From positions 4,899,001-4,963,000 of the forward strand of contig NZ_CP065511.1 in the NCBI RefSeq assembly GCF_022811925.1: 64,000 bases of DNA, in the 5' to 3' direction. A model generated the notes under the pieces. The model made no database searches and was not told the origin of the DNA. It saw only the letters and a program-made list of their open reading frames with translations. Positions 1 through 8,538 of the stretch are shown piece after piece. The position numbers were made by a program, and so were the translations under genes. The DNA comes from Cytobacillus oceanisediminis (lineage in GTDB: Bacteria > Bacillota > Bacilli > Bacillales > Cytobacillaceae). Positions within the stretch are counted from its first letter, which is position 1. Every line of letters starts with the position of its first letter.

Positions 1-2
1 TT

Positions 3-590
3 TTAAGGAACCGGTACTGCTTCCACTAACTCTCTAGAAAATGCAGTGTGCCATTGCTGCGCCACAGTTGTATCATCCAACTCCGGAACGAGAGCTTCAT
101 AATAAAACTGGCCAGCACTATCCGGAAGAACAGTAAACTCTAATTCAATTTGTGCCACTTCTTCCGCTCCATTTTCGATGGACTGAATTTTTAGTCCCGT
201 CGAACTTGTGACAGCTGGGAAGGCAATCAATTTTGTTACATCTTCAAATTCATCGACAACATCACCCGTTAATATAAACTCTTTGCCCTTTGAACTTTGG
301 CCATATGAATAAACACCAGGCTTTAAACCCGTATTGGAAAGTCCAAATACATCTCGCAATACAGCCACAGGAAGATGACCTGTATAGGTTAAGTTCATTT
401 TTTGAGGTTTTGCCAGCGACTTTTTAGTCATTCCAGCACACCTTTTTTCAATAACAATACTTTCTGTTTCCCCTTCAACAGACCCTGTGCACCCAAAAGA
501 CCTTGCGCCTCCTGATGTTCCACCGTCCTTAAATTGAGCATTTACATTTTTAACCGAAACAGCATCAAAATCAGTAACCACTGTAGCCAC
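3..590 (-). CDS. Phage major tail protein
   Basis: This 195-residue protein is probably the tail-tube subunit of a long-tailed phage. Its position, last in a terminase-portal-protease-capsid-connector series, is where siphophages encode the major tail protein. The sequence is beta-rich, with an N-terminal acidic/glycine segment and a conserved-looking centre (GVYSYGQSSKG), and has no membrane segment or signal peptide. The stop codon lies 3 bases inside the window, so later tail genes lie outside. The start overlaps the stop of the preceding gene by one base, which suggests translational coupling. The family assignment rests on context and general character, not on a diagnostic motif. Confidence 0.75.
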   Translation of the reverse strand: MATVVTDFDAVSVKNVNAQFKDGGTSGGARSFGCTGSVEGETESIVIEKRCAGMTKKSLAKPQKMNLTYTGHLPVAVLRDVFGLSNTGLKPGVYSYGQSSKGKEFILTGDVVDEFEDVTKLIAFPAVTSSTGLKIQSIENGAEEVAQIELEFTVLPDSAGQFYYEALVPELDDTTVAQQWHTAFSRELVEAVPVP

Positions 591-1027
591 TACAATTCCT
601 CCTCTATTCTTTTGATTAAATCTTCTTCTAAAACATCAACTAAATCTGGCGTACCCTCTTCTAATCCTCTGGCCATAAATTCATGAGCAACCGGGTTACT
701 GCTTCCACGCCCTTCATCTGGAAACACAAGATAGCCAAGAGATCCTCTTTTATTTGCTGCCCCACCTCTTGATTTTATGGTGACGGAGAGGTTACCAAGT
801 TCTTTCTTATGCCACACTAAGTTTCTGGCATGGACCTTATTTCTAATCCCTCTTCCATTAGGATTTCTGGAAATGGGAATAAGGCTTGTAATTCTAGGGA
901 CAATAGCTTCCTCTGTTCTCTCCGCCAAAGACTTATTCATGGTTTCTTCTGCTTTGTCACCAAGCCTTGAAATATTCTCCTGGAGTCGATCAAATTCTAA
1001 ATGGTTAAAGTCAAAATCAGCACGCAT
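590..1027 (-). CDS. HK97 gp10-like tail-completion protein
   Basis: The protein starts MRADFDFN and is about 145 residues. It resembles the HK97 gp10 family of head-tail joining proteins: an N-terminal helix, then a basic middle with RNKVHARNL, and a C-terminal segment containing VAHEFMARGLEEG. I chose the ATG at 1027 over an ATG eight codons upstream because GAGGT lies about 9 bases before it. The start overlaps the end of the upstream gene by 11 bases, as expected in a tightly packed head-tail operon. Confidence 0.75.
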   Translation of the reverse strand: MRADFDFNHLEFDRLQENISRLGDKAEETMNKSLAERTEEAIVPRITSLIPISRNPNGRGIRNKVHARNLVWHKKELGNLSVTIKSRGGAANKRGSLGYLVFPDEGRGSSNPVAHEFMARGLEEGTPDLVDVLEEDLIKRIEEEL

Positions 1028-1421
1028 ATTTAACAGACCTCGTGAAATCAATGGTTACGACATCCACATAACGATCCATGTTCGCAACTTTCATTCTGAC
1101 CTTCCGTGTTCTTCTAAAACTAACCGTTGGGACTGCATCGATAATCGTTATAATATCAAGGAGAAATTCATCAACATCATCACGATCTTCTGAGTAGTAC
1201 TCAACAGAAAATGCTTGCGTAAGAATAGCAGCAGAATTGGATGATGGTGAAAAGTCTCCCATGATTAATATGGCAAGATGATACTTAGAATCAATAAAGA
1301 CTTTCTCCTCATCTTCTGCAATTTCATCTTCAAACAGAGGGAGATTAGGAAAGTTCATTTTTAAGCCTTCTACAATCTTTTTTTTCTGTTCAAGCATCTT
1401 TGCTTTTGATTTTTCATTCAC
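1017..1421 (-). CDS. Putative tail terminator or minor tail-joining protein
   Basis: About 134 residues when read from a GTG at 1421, which sits inside the stop region of the upstream gene and follows a GGTGGT Shine-Dalgarno-like stretch. An ATG at 1397 is the alternative. The protein is acidic in the N-terminal half (EDEIAEDEEKVFI) and alternates predicted helix and strand. I do not recognise a family motif. The slot between the head-closure and gp10-like genes is where tail-terminator proteins are encoded, so the role is inferred from gene order only. Confidence 0.6.
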   Translation of the reverse strand: MNEKSKAKMLEQKKKIVEGLKMNFPNLPLFEDEIAEDEEKVFIDSKYHLAILIMGDFSPSSNSAAILTQAFSVEYYSEDRDDVDEFLLDIITIIDAVPTVSFRRTRKVRMKVANMDRYVDVVTIDFTRSVKYAC

Positions 1422-1764
1422 TCTTACCACCAACCTTCTGAAGGTAAAAGAACAAATACAATTTGGAAGCATCATGATCTACATTAATTGATTCGTATTC
1501 TTCACCATCAATTTGAATCAATAATTTATTCTTATTAATTTTTCTGAAAGAAGGTGGATAAGGAGTCTTCACTTTTATATCAAGCTTTGAACCCGACGCA
1601 TTGGCGAGTTCATAATCACTTTGCCTGCATGACATTTCGCGATAATATAACTTGCCTTCAGCTGTGAAAACCTCCCCAATCCTCTTCCCAGTTTGTGACC
1701 GTTGCGTGGTTTTATGTCCGTATACAAGTACTCCGTCATTAAAGGTTTCTCTATACTGATCCAT
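1414..1764 (-). CDS. Phage head-closure/connector protein
   Basis: A 116-residue protein starting MDQYRETFND, probably the small beta-barrel head-closure protein (SPP1 gp16-like) stacked under the portal. The reading starts inside the last codons of the gp6-like gene, with CAGGTGG about 11 bases upstream. The phrase GKRIGEVFTAEGKLYYREMS and the basic central part fit small head-tail joining proteins, but assignment depends mostly on the gene order connector, closure, tail terminator, tail tube. Confidence 0.65.
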   Translation of the reverse strand: MDQYRETFNDGVLVYGHKTTQRSQTGKRIGEVFTAEGKLYYREMSCRQSDYELANASGSKLDIKVKTPYPPSFRKINKNKLLIQIDGEEYESINVDHDASKLYLFFYLQKVGGKSE

Positions 1765-2056
1765 CTTCAATAACCACCTGCTCAATACCAACCTTAAAAA
1801 TCAACCGGGAAAGCTCATGTTGAAAATTCCCTTCAAACTCATCTGCTGCATTGTTATATACATACCGGCATCTTTCCAATAACAATGTTTTGGGTTGGCT
1901 TTCTTTTGAAAAATCAAGAGACGCCCCGCATAATTCCTGCAGGTACGCCTCCGCTCGTTGGATAATCTTTTTTAAATCCGTATCCTCATCAGCCCAAGTA
2001 ATCCTCAGAGTACTTTTCAACTCTTCCAGAAGGACTCCTGTCAGTTGATCATCCAT
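1751..2056 (-). CDS. Phage gp6-like head-tail connector
   Basis: A 101-residue, mostly alpha-helical protein. The N-terminal part (LLEELKSTLRITWADEDTDL) and central helix (RAEAYLQELCG) match the pattern of HK97 gp6-like connectors, which form a ring below the portal. The length is usual for the family. An AGAGTAGGTAG Shine-Dalgarno stretch precedes the ATG. The gene overlaps the following head-closure gene by 14 bases. Confidence 0.8.
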   Translation of the reverse strand: MDDQLTGVLLEELKSTLRITWADEDTDLKKIIQRAEAYLQELCGASLDFSKESQPKTLLLERCRYVYNNAADEFEGNFQHELSRLIFKVGIEQVVIEDGSV

Positions 2057-2064
2057 TTGACTAC

Positions 2065-2277
2065 CTACTCTTTGGAATCAGACTTAGAGGATTTCTTTTT
2101 GCTTTCCTTTTTTATTTCGTTACCAAGAAAAGCAACCTTATATTCATTTTCATCCTTTTGCAGATAAGCTACACGTTCCGGATCAGCATTATACGGCTCT
2201 TTCGGATATGTCTCTCCTTTTTTATACAAGGTGTTCTTATGATCTTTTTCATAAAAATCATGAATTACTTCATACAT
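2065..2277 (-). CDS. Small conserved phage head-region protein
   Basis: Seventy residues starting MYEVIHDFYEKDHK; the ATG at 2277 is chosen because GGAGGG lies 8 bases upstream. The N-terminal half (FYEKDHKN, LYKKGETYPK) resembles the short domain found in many Firmicutes prophages between the major capsid and connector genes. The tail is a lysine/serine-rich stretch (KKESKKKSSKSDSKE). No catalytic motif is visible and the function is unknown; a minor head or assembly role is suggested by position. Confidence 0.7.
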   Translation of the reverse strand: MYEVIHDFYEKDHKNTLYKKGETYPKEPYNADPERVAYLQKDENEYKVAFLGNEIKKESKKKSSKSDSKE

Positions 2278-2308
2278 GTGAATCCCTCCAAATATTATTA
2301 TTGTTTTA

Positions 2309-3520
2309 TTAAGGTGTTGGTGTAGTAGAACCAATAGCCGTGATATCAAATACAGTGAATGAATCTGCGTCTAATGGCTTCCCGTTTGCCAGCTGTCGGA
2401 TTAGGTAAAGGCGTTGATCTTCAATCATACGTAAAACATCAGTTGATTCCAGCTTCTGATTTGTAGCAATGCCCATAAAGTAATCTTTTGGTTTACCTGC
2501 AATCATCCGGTTTAACGGCACAGCAGGCGATTGAACCATTGTTAAACCTGGAACAGAGAAATTATCATAAGTCCAAGTACCATCATCTTTTTGCTTGGCT
2601 CCCAAAGCAAAGAACTTAGCAGCATAATCCAGAGGATTGACGATCAATGTGACTCCTGTGTATCTGCGTGTCCCATTTTTTGTTGTAGGTGCTAAGATCT
2701 CTTTCCCGATTGTTGCTGGAGTAAAATCACTTAGAGTTACAGGTGTTTTAAGTGGATACTCTCCTCCAACAACTGCTCCGTTTAAATCCCGTGTCATACC
2801 AATTGGCTGCTTATTTCCTGTGCCATTAACCACGACGTTTTCTAACTCTTCAGCTACTACTTCAGCCATGAAAGTCCGTACATATTTATCAAGCCAATCA
2901 GGCCCTAACTCGAACATCGCTTTGGAAACTACCAGGAATCCACTTAACTTGAACATTCCCATTTCCACAGTGTAAAAACCTTCATCGACCATTTCTTGAA
3001 TGGCTGCAGTTACATCACCCCAAAATGCTGCAGAAGCACCAGGACGGCGAAGAACCCACTGTGTCACTGCTCCGGTTGTCTGCATGTTAATTAAAGATAA
3101 CAGAGGATGCTCTTTCTCTAAATCTTCAAATACACGCTGAAAAACAGTAGGAGGCATTAATTTATGAACCTCATCAAAGGACTGTGCTTCTATGGCTGCG
3201 TTATAGAACTTCTTTTCCTCGCTTGTAAGAACGCGAATTCCACGTGAAGCAAGAACTTGAGCATCCCAATTTTCATCCTTTGCCTGCTGGGCTTCTTTGA
3301 TGATGGAATTCATCATATCCTGGATGTGTACCATATTGCTTTCCATATTGGTTACAATGCGCTCCGCTACAGCTTGGGCATCTCCCTTTTCAAATGCTTC
3401 CTGCATTGCTGTAATTTGTGCTTCTTTATTTTCAATGACAGATCGGTCAAGATTTTGAACTCCTGTACCACCGAACAATTGAATATTTAATGGCATTAGA
3501 AATCTTTTTGGGTTTTTCAT
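2309..3520 (-). CDS. HK97-fold major capsid protein
   Basis: The 403-residue protein is the main shell subunit. It begins with the leader MPLNIQLFGG, common to Firmicutes HK97-type capsids, followed by about 100 charged helical residues that would act as the scaffolding delta domain removed by the upstream protease. The core follows, including the E-loop/spine region and a C-terminal domain with the TGVTLIVNPLDY segment. AGGAGG lies 9 bases before the ATG. The adjacent ClpP-like protease gene is the expected partner for maturation. Confidence 0.92.
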   Translation of the reverse strand: MKNPKRFLMPLNIQLFGGTGVQNLDRSVIENKEAQITAMQEAFEKGDAQAVAERIVTNMESNMVHIQDMMNSIIKEAQQAKDENWDAQVLASRGIRVLTSEEKKFYNAAIEAQSFDEVHKLMPPTVFQRVFEDLEKEHPLLSLINMQTTGAVTQWVLRRPGASAAFWGDVTAAIQEMVDEGFYTVEMGMFKLSGFLVVSKAMFELGPDWLDKYVRTFMAEVVAEELENVVVNGTGNKQPIGMTRDLNGAVVGGEYPLKTPVTLSDFTPATIGKEILAPTTKNGTRRYTGVTLIVNPLDYAAKFFALGAKQKDDGTWTYDNFSVPGLTMVQSPAVPLNRMIAGKPKDYFMGIATNQKLESTDVLRMIEDQRLYLIRQLANGKPLDADSFTVFDITAIGSTTPTP

Positions 3521-3559
3521 TTTGTCATTTCCTCCTATTTTTAGGCAAAATAAAAACGC

Positions 3560-4294
3560 CTATTGGCGCTTGAAATTATCCAGTATACTCTTAGCAACTA
3601 TTTTTCCATTGCCATCGTGAGCTACTATTGTTGTTTGTTGATTTTTGTTTCGGAATTTTTGAAGAATAGAATTCTTAAATTCTTCAGGGTCTAACTCATC
3701 ATCTTCCTGAACATCATTTACTTTATCTGCAAGGCCTAATTCTACAGCCTCACTTGAAGTAAACCATGTCTCATTTTCGATTAAAGTTTCAATTTCAGAT
3801 CGGTCCCCCTGGTAACGGGTCATATAGATATCTGCAATCGATTTATCTATACCTTGTAATGCATTTAGTGTTTTCTTGATGTCCGCTTTAGTTCCCCAAG
3901 TAAATGTAGACGCTTCATGAATCATCAGCATTGAGCCAGTATTCATAATCAATTCATCCGCTGCCATGGCTATAATGGATGCAGCTGAAGCCGCAAGTCC
4001 ATCTACGTAAACTATGACTTTCGCTGAGTGATTTTTTAATTGATTATAAATTGCTATGCCATCAAACACATCACCACCAGGACTGTTTAAGTGAACTGTC
4101 AGTGTGCCTGATGTGACAGTTTTCAAGGCGCTTTCCACATCCTTTGCAGAAGTGGACTCGCTCCACCATGACTCCCCTATATCTCCATAGATGGTCAAAG
4201 TAGTATTATCCTCTCCAGCATCTGCTTTGAATTGATGATTCACTGACGCAAGATGATTGTACTTTTCATTTTTAAATCTCCTCAACTCATTCAC
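3560..4294 (-). CDS. ClpP-like prohead protease
   Basis: A 244-residue serine protease of the ClpP fold that matures the prohead. The nucleophile serine is in GLAASAASIIAMA, the histidine follows in MLMIHEAST, and a glycine-rich turn SPGGDVFDGIAIYN precedes them, in the usual ClpP order. Residues 1-30 are a short extension and the C-terminal 50 residues are charged. It lies between portal and capsid genes. The start overlaps the portal stop by 8 bases; the start region (GAAGGGGGTGAATGA) is nearly identical to that of the portal gene, and both proteins begin MNEL. Confidence 0.9.
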   Translation of the reverse strand: MNELRRFKNEKYNHLASVNHQFKADAGEDNTTLTIYGDIGESWWSESTSAKDVESALKTVTSGTLTVHLNSPGGDVFDGIAIYNQLKNHSAKVIVYVDGLAASAASIIAMAADELIMNTGSMLMIHEASTFTWGTKADIKKTLNALQGIDKSIADIYMTRYQGDRSEIETLIENETWFTSSEAVELGLADKVNDVQEDDELDPEEFKNSILQKFRNKNQQTTIVAHDGNGKIVAKSILDNFKRQ

Positions 4295-5456
4295 CCCCTT
4301 CCAATCTATCTACATCTTCAACCATTTGATAATTCTTAGTAACAAATCGTTTATTTGCCCAAACCTCATTAAGTGGCTCTCTTCCTAAAAGCTCCAAGTT
4401 ATCATTAATGCTGTTTACACCAATCGCAAAGAACTTGTCGGCAGCTGTAGCCAGATTAACAATATCTAAGATTTTTATTTTAGAAGTATCAATTTTTATA
4501 TAGGACCTTTCAAGGTACTCCTCTTTCCGGAAGATTTTCCTATTAAATTCAGCATTAAGGAGATTAGCAATCGGCTTAATACAAAACATCAGGAAGCTAT
4601 CCACCTGCTTTTCAATATCTGCAAGATCTCCCTTTAATAAAGCCTTCGGCACATGGAATCCCAAAGCAGTAAAGTCGAAAATATCATCAACTAAAGCACG
4701 AATATCACGGCTGTTAGCTACAGGATTTCCTCCCTTCCCATTGCCGCTCATGTCTTCTAGTGCAACATTTTCACCTATATGCATCATGGCCCCGGCTTTA
4801 TCAGCCTCTAACCAGGCTTTAAATTGCCGATTAAATAATTCATTGGCAGCTTCTTGTTCCTTTTCATTGTGAGATTTCAAAAACTTTCCTTTAACCAGGA
4901 ACCTTTTGGCATTCGCCCTTTTATAAATTCCCATGGCTGAAGAAAGGATCTTTCCATAAGACTCATAAAGAAGATCTATCACTTTACGAATATTTTCATC
5001 ACTTAGCTTAAAATGCAGGACTTCACTTTCCATAAATATTTTGTTAAAGGTAAACTCTCCAACCTGAACATTTTTGTAATAATTTTCTTTCATGGCGTAC
5101 TCAACGGTTTCATAATCATCCGCCACATAGAGCATACCATCCTGCATAATGACCAGACATTCATTGTCATAACATAAATGATGAACAAGCTTATGAAGAA
5201 ACTCTGATGAATTTTGATTTTGGTTGGGAGATACATTGAATAAATAATAATTATTTTTTCTTACCTGTACACCCTTTTCAAAGGTCTGAAATTCACAAGT
5301 AGAGATGGCATTAGCGATTAGATCAATGCATGTCTCTATAGCAAGCTTTTTATACTGGTATTCCAATATTATATCTAAGCTGATTTCGTACCCGGATAGA
5401 GTACCATCCTTAAACAACAGGCCCTTAAACATATCTGTCCATCCCAATTCATTCAC
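4287..5456 (-). CDS. Phage portal protein (HK97 family)
   Basis: This 389-residue protein forms the DNA entry ring of the head. It begins with a short segment followed by LAIETCIDLIANAISTCEF, the typical early helix of HK97-family portals, and has the usual length of about 390-430 residues. It sits directly after the large terminase gene and before the protease. The ATG at 5456 follows GAAGGGGGTGA with little spacing; the methionine at codon 9 (MFKGLL) is a possible alternative start. Confidence 0.9.
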   Translation of the reverse strand: MNELGWTDMFKGLLFKDGTLSGYEISLDIILEYQYKKLAIETCIDLIANAISTCEFQTFEKGVQVRKNNYYLFNVSPNQNQNSSEFLHKLVHHLCYDNECLVIMQDGMLYVADDYETVEYAMKENYYKNVQVGEFTFNKIFMESEVLHFKLSDENIRKVIDLLYESYGKILSSAMGIYKRANAKRFLVKGKFLKSHNEKEQEAANELFNRQFKAWLEADKAGAMMHIGENVALEDMSGNGKGGNPVANSRDIRALVDDIFDFTALGFHVPKALLKGDLADIEKQVDSFLMFCIKPIANLLNAEFNRKIFRKEEYLERSYIKIDTSKIKILDIVNLATAADKFFAIGVNSINDNLELLGREPLNEVWANKRFVTKNYQMVEDVDRLEGGE

Positions 5457-5462
5457 CCCCTT

Positions 5463-7127
5463 CTAGAACGTCGTTACATTAAACATAAATGGATCAAATG
5501 GTTCCGATTCAAATAATTGATCATCAAGGACCAAACTATGCAGCAACGCAAAAAAACCATCCGTTTTCCGTTTCTCTTTATCTATTTTCAAATATTCCAC
5601 ATTGCCATTTGCTCTTTCTTCTTTATAAACATTATTCACGTACCAACGCATAAGGGGATCATCCCCGAATACAATTTCCTTTTTAACAAACATTTCTTCA
5701 ACCAAGGGAGCAAGCATCCCATGAGTCGCTGGTCCTCTTCGAACTATTTCAACTTCAAAACCAGCTTCTTCAAAAGCATCTTTTAAAATAGTTGAACGGT
5801 ATAAGTCCATGGCTACTTTTAGAAAATGATACTTTTGAGCTTGTTCAACAAACCAATTTACAACATGCTTACGATCAATCGAAGCTTCATGGACAACAGT
5901 AAGCAGCCCTTTTTTTATTGCAAGTTGAATAATATCTTTATTGATATCTTGAAGCTTAGGTGCTGTGTGATGCATGAAAGTATGTTGTTTAAAATACCGC
6001 TTACCTTCATGCTTAAATAAAGCTCCAACTGAACAAAAGTCTCGTATTTGCGCAAAGTCAACGGCACCGATGCACTCAAACCCTGAGAAATCAGGAACCG
6101 GCTGTTCGGTAGCAAGAATATCTTCATAAGTTGCAACAGCTTTTCGAGTATCTTCAACAGGACTGTTCATCCTTTTTGTCATGAACTCAATTCGAATAGC
6201 TGCATTCCTTTGCATTTGGGAATATTCGCTCTTCATCTTTCTTAATAAAACCTCATTGTAAGGTAAAGATGGATTAGCTTTTGCCCAATTGTTTATATCT
6301 TCTACTTCTTCAGGCTTGTCCAACTTGCATATGAATGGTAATAACGAAGACTCATCAATTCCGATTTCGCCGTTCAGGATCATTTTTGCCTCATCTTTTA
6401 AATCATCCAAAGGACCGCCACGGACATTTCCATCAGTTGATATATGGAATTCACGATAATCCTGAACCTTACCCCCACCACTTGTAAACACCTTGATCGT
6501 ATCGTAATTGTCGTATTCGTGTTCTTCATCGAATATCACACAGCCTGGACGTTTACCATCTTTGGTTCTCGCATTTGAAGTATTATATTGCATTGAACTC
6601 TTTGTGGAGTTATTTCTGATTTCAACTTTCGAACGATAAAAAGCTTTCTTTAAACGCTTTAAGTTTTTTTCATCTTCTAGAACATTGTAAACATCCAGAA
6701 ATGAACGCTTCGCTTGATCCTCACTTGTAGCAACAATATCAATATCATAGTTTGGTATGCCATGCTGCTTAGACAACATAAAAAATGAATTGTAAGAAAG
6801 GTATCCATTCTTTCCGCCACCGCGTCCCATGTATATGAAATACCGATTGAAAACCAAGGTATTGTCAGATTTCCAGCGCAAACCAAAGATAAAGACATTT
6901 ACGAACTTTTGCCAAGGATAAAGACTATAAGGAAAATATTTTGCTGGTATCTCAATACTATTTTCCACCATCTCGGCATCAATATAGACATCATCACGCT
7001 CTAGAATTTTCTTAACATAATCAATCAACAAATGCTGCTCTTCGCACGCAGGGAGCTCTCCTGATTCAATAAGATGGAAGTAATCATCGATGAACGGATG
7101 GGAGTTACACATCGTCACCTGAACCAT
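5463..7127 (-). CDS. Phage terminase large subunit
   Basis: The 554-residue packaging motor. The ATPase domain has a Walker A-like MGRGGGKNGYLS near residue 100 and a Walker B VIFDEEHEYD near residue 200. The C-terminal nuclease domain has the acidic AVDFAQIRDFCSVGAL near residue 355 and a late KTDGFFALLHS. The length suits phage TerL of the YmfN/HK97-like type. The first ATG has almost no spacing to its GGGAG, so ATG at 7112 (MCNSHPF) behind AGGTGA may be the real start; either overlaps the end of TerS. Confidence 0.93.
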   Translation of the reverse strand: MVQVTMCNSHPFIDDYFHLIESGELPACEEQHLLIDYVKKILERDDVYIDAEMVENSIEIPAKYFPYSLYPWQKFVNVFIFGLRWKSDNTLVFNRYFIYMGRGGGKNGYLSYNSFFMLSKQHGIPNYDIDIVATSEDQAKRSFLDVYNVLEDEKNLKRLKKAFYRSKVEIRNNSTKSSMQYNTSNARTKDGKRPGCVIFDEEHEYDNYDTIKVFTSGGGKVQDYREFHISTDGNVRGGPLDDLKDEAKMILNGEIGIDESSLLPFICKLDKPEEVEDINNWAKANPSLPYNEVLLRKMKSEYSQMQRNAAIRIEFMTKRMNSPVEDTRKAVATYEDILATEQPVPDFSGFECIGAVDFAQIRDFCSVGALFKHEGKRYFKQHTFMHHTAPKLQDINKDIIQLAIKKGLLTVVHEASIDRKHVVNWFVEQAQKYHFLKVAMDLYRSTILKDAFEEAGFEVEIVRRGPATHGMLAPLVEEMFVKKEIVFGDDPLMRWYVNNVYKEERANGNVEYLKIDKEKRKTDGFFALLHSLVLDDQLFESEPFDPFMFNVTTF

Positions 7128-7614
7128 CTCCCTTGCCTATCTCTGTTGCCTTAAGGCCAAGTTCGGAAAGAATTTTTAGCATTTGAGCATTCGTTTTATT
7201 AAGTTCAGAAATACTATCGTTCTTTTTTTCACTCACTTGCTTCCCGTTAGTCCATAAAACTACCACACCACGACGTTCGATATCAGCAATTAAATTATTC
7301 TTCACGTCCCACATGGATAAGTAATCATTAACAAGATCTATATAATGTGCCTGGGTAGCCCCGGACTCTTCAAGCTGCCTTTTTAAATCTGTCTCGATCA
7401 GCTTTCTTTGTTTGGAAATTTGAGGTTTTTTCTTGTGTGCGACTTCCTTGGGATTTTGCATACTTTTCGGTTTGTCCGAAATTATTTCCCGAGACCAATC
7501 ATACCTTCTCTTCCATGATTTGACGGTATTGATAGAAACGTCATATTTCTCTGCAATGTCCTTGTATTTCATGCCTTTCACATAATCCTCATGTGCTTGC
7601 TCAATGTAGTTCAC
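7105..7614 (-). CDS. Phage terminase small subunit
   Basis: A 169-residue DNA-recognition subunit of the packaging terminase. It starts with GTG at 7614, which is forced because an in-frame TGA lies three codons upstream; AGGAGG is about 13 bases before it. The N-terminal domain is a helix-turn-helix (DIAEKYDVSINTVKSWKRRY, residues 20-39), followed by a basic linker and a helical oligomerisation region. It is encoded right after a probable cos region and overlaps the large-subunit gene, as expected. Confidence 0.88.
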   Translation of the reverse strand: MNYIEQAHEDYVKGMKYKDIAEKYDVSINTVKSWKRRYDWSREIISDKPKSMQNPKEVAHKKKPQISKQRKLIETDLKRQLEESGATQAHYIDLVNDYLSMWDVKNNLIADIERRGVVVLWTNGKQVSEKKNDSISELNKTNAQMLKILSELGLKATEIGKGDGSGDDV

Positions 7615-7645
7615 GCACCCTCACCGCCTCCTTTTTTTCGACATA

Positions 7646-7674
7646 GAAAAAAGGGTGCTGTTTGTGTGCACCCC
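7646..7674 (-). terminator. Hairpin terminator upstream of terS
   Basis: On the minus strand GGGTGC and GCACCC pair across a 9-base loop and are followed at once by TTTTTT. It lies between the HNH/coiled-coil genes and terS, so late transcripts must read through it or start downstream of it. Confidence 0.6.
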
Positions 7675-7769
7675 CTATCACGTGAGAATTTCAAAAAATC
7701 TTTTCTCCGACTTCCTCTCCCCGTTGAACAGTTCTCCTAAAAATGTTCAAAATTTTTGACCGGGGGGTA
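7675..7769. other. Candidate phage cos (packaging) region
   Basis: This roughly 95-base gap lies between an HNH endonuclease/coiled-coil pair and the small terminase gene, the usual place of cos in HNH-associated Gram-positive phages. It has a G-run motif (GACCGGGGGGT, 7758-7768), the palindromic CAAAATTTTTG next to it, and a GTTCAA/TTGAAC inverted repeat spaced by about 20 bases. No coding frame fits. The cut position cannot be read from sequence alone. Confidence 0.4.
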
Positions 7770-7937
7770 TTATTTTTTCAAAAATACTTCGAGCTTTTCT
7801 TTTTCATTTTCAATTTCTTTTAAATGATTTTTTTCTGCTTCCAATTCCGCCTGTAGCTGCTTAACATGGTTGTTATGCATTTCTTTTTCTCGTCTTAATC
7901 TTTCCAACCTATCCTCTACCAATCTTTCAACGTACAT
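7770..7937 (-). CDS. Small coiled-coil phage protein
   Basis: A 55-residue, highly charged protein starting MYVERLVEDRL, chosen because AGGAGGAGA lies 8 bases before the ATG at 7937. Nearly the whole length (RLRREKEMHNNHVKQLQ onward) has the heptad spacing of a coiled coil and contains no cysteine or membrane segment. It lies between the HNH nuclease and the probable cos site, so it may assist packaging, but this is only positional. Confidence 0.6.
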   Translation of the reverse strand: MYVERLVEDRLERLRREKEMHNNHVKQLQAELEAEKNHLKEIENEKEKLEVFLKK

Positions 7938-7951
7938 ATTGTTCTCCTCCT

Positions 7952-8281
7952 TTACCATCTTTCTTCGTTTACGAATTTCTTTCCTTGCTCCTGCAGATGA
8001 ATACCTATCCGATCATGAACTTTATTGTGACAAGGATTACATAATGATTTGAGATTAGATAAGGTCATAGCAAGATGAGGATATGGCTTTACTTCTTTAA
8101 TGTGATGGACACATTCTGCTTTATGGTACTTACCATTCTCTTTACACATCTGGCATTCATAGTTATCCCGCTCCAAGGCTTCGACTCTAAGTGTTCTCCA
8201 TTCCTTAGACTTATAGAATTTCATTAACTGACCGGACTTGATGTATTCTATAAGATGTTCACTCGTGGACACCAAACTCAT
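7952..8281 (-). CDS. HNH endonuclease
   Basis: A 109-residue nuclease with the HNH fold: zinc cysteine pair CQMC near residue 44, the HH dipeptide in CVHHIKEVKPY near residue 58, then LSNLKSLCNPCHNKVH carrying the N, second CxxC and final H. Phage HNH proteins next to terS take part in cos cleavage by terminase. The ATG at 8281 has only two bases after AGGAGG; the TTG or GTG at codons 3-4 are better spaced and may be the true start. It overlaps the upstream gene by ATGA. Confidence 0.88.
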   Translation of the reverse strand: MSLVSTSEHLIEYIKSGQLMKFYKSKEWRTLRVEALERDNYECQMCKENGKYHKAECVHHIKEVKPYPHLAMTLSNLKSLCNPCHNKVHDRIGIHLQEQGKKFVNEERW

Positions 8282-8478
8282 TTCCTCCTAACTGATCCTC
8301 TCACCCTTTTGTAAGTATCGCGGTTAGTTCCCATCAGTATAAGTAAATCCCTTTGGCTTAGCAGCTCTTGTTGCTTAGCTATTGGTTTTGATTTCTTTTC
8401 CTTCTGATTCCTTGATGTATGTCTTAGTTGGTTAAACTTACGAATCTGTTCTTTATTTAAATGATCAGCAAACTTCAT
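8278..8478 (-). CDS. Small basic phage protein, unknown function
   Basis: Sixty-six residues starting MKFADHLNKEQIRK, with AGAGGTGA a few bases before the ATG at 8478. It is rich in Lys, Arg and Gln, with a C-terminal part (RDLLILMGTNRDTYKRVRGS) that could be a small helix-turn-helix-like fold. It is the first gene after the structured late leader and is coupled to the HNH gene by an ATGA overlap. I do not recognise it. Confidence 0.65.
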   Translation of the reverse strand: MKFADHLNKEQIRKFNQLRHTSRNQKEKKSKPIAKQQELLSQRDLLILMGTNRDTYKRVRGSVRRK

Positions 8479-8501
8479 AAGCTCACCTCTTATCTCCATA
8501 G

Positions 8502-8538
8502 AAAAAAGACGCTGCTGGACCCAATCAGCAACGTCTTT
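8502..8538 (-). terminator. Terminator inside the late leader
   Basis: On the minus strand GACGTTGCTG pairs with CAGCAGCGTC (one G-U pair) across an 8-base loop, followed by TTTTTTC. It lies between the late promoter candidate and the first late gene, so it could act as an attenuator. Confidence 0.65.

Noticed and set aside
777..1193. Plus-strand 138-residue open frame
   Set aside because: It lies wholly opposite the gp10-like and tail-terminator genes, has no RBS, and its composition is that of a shadow of the minus-strand genes.
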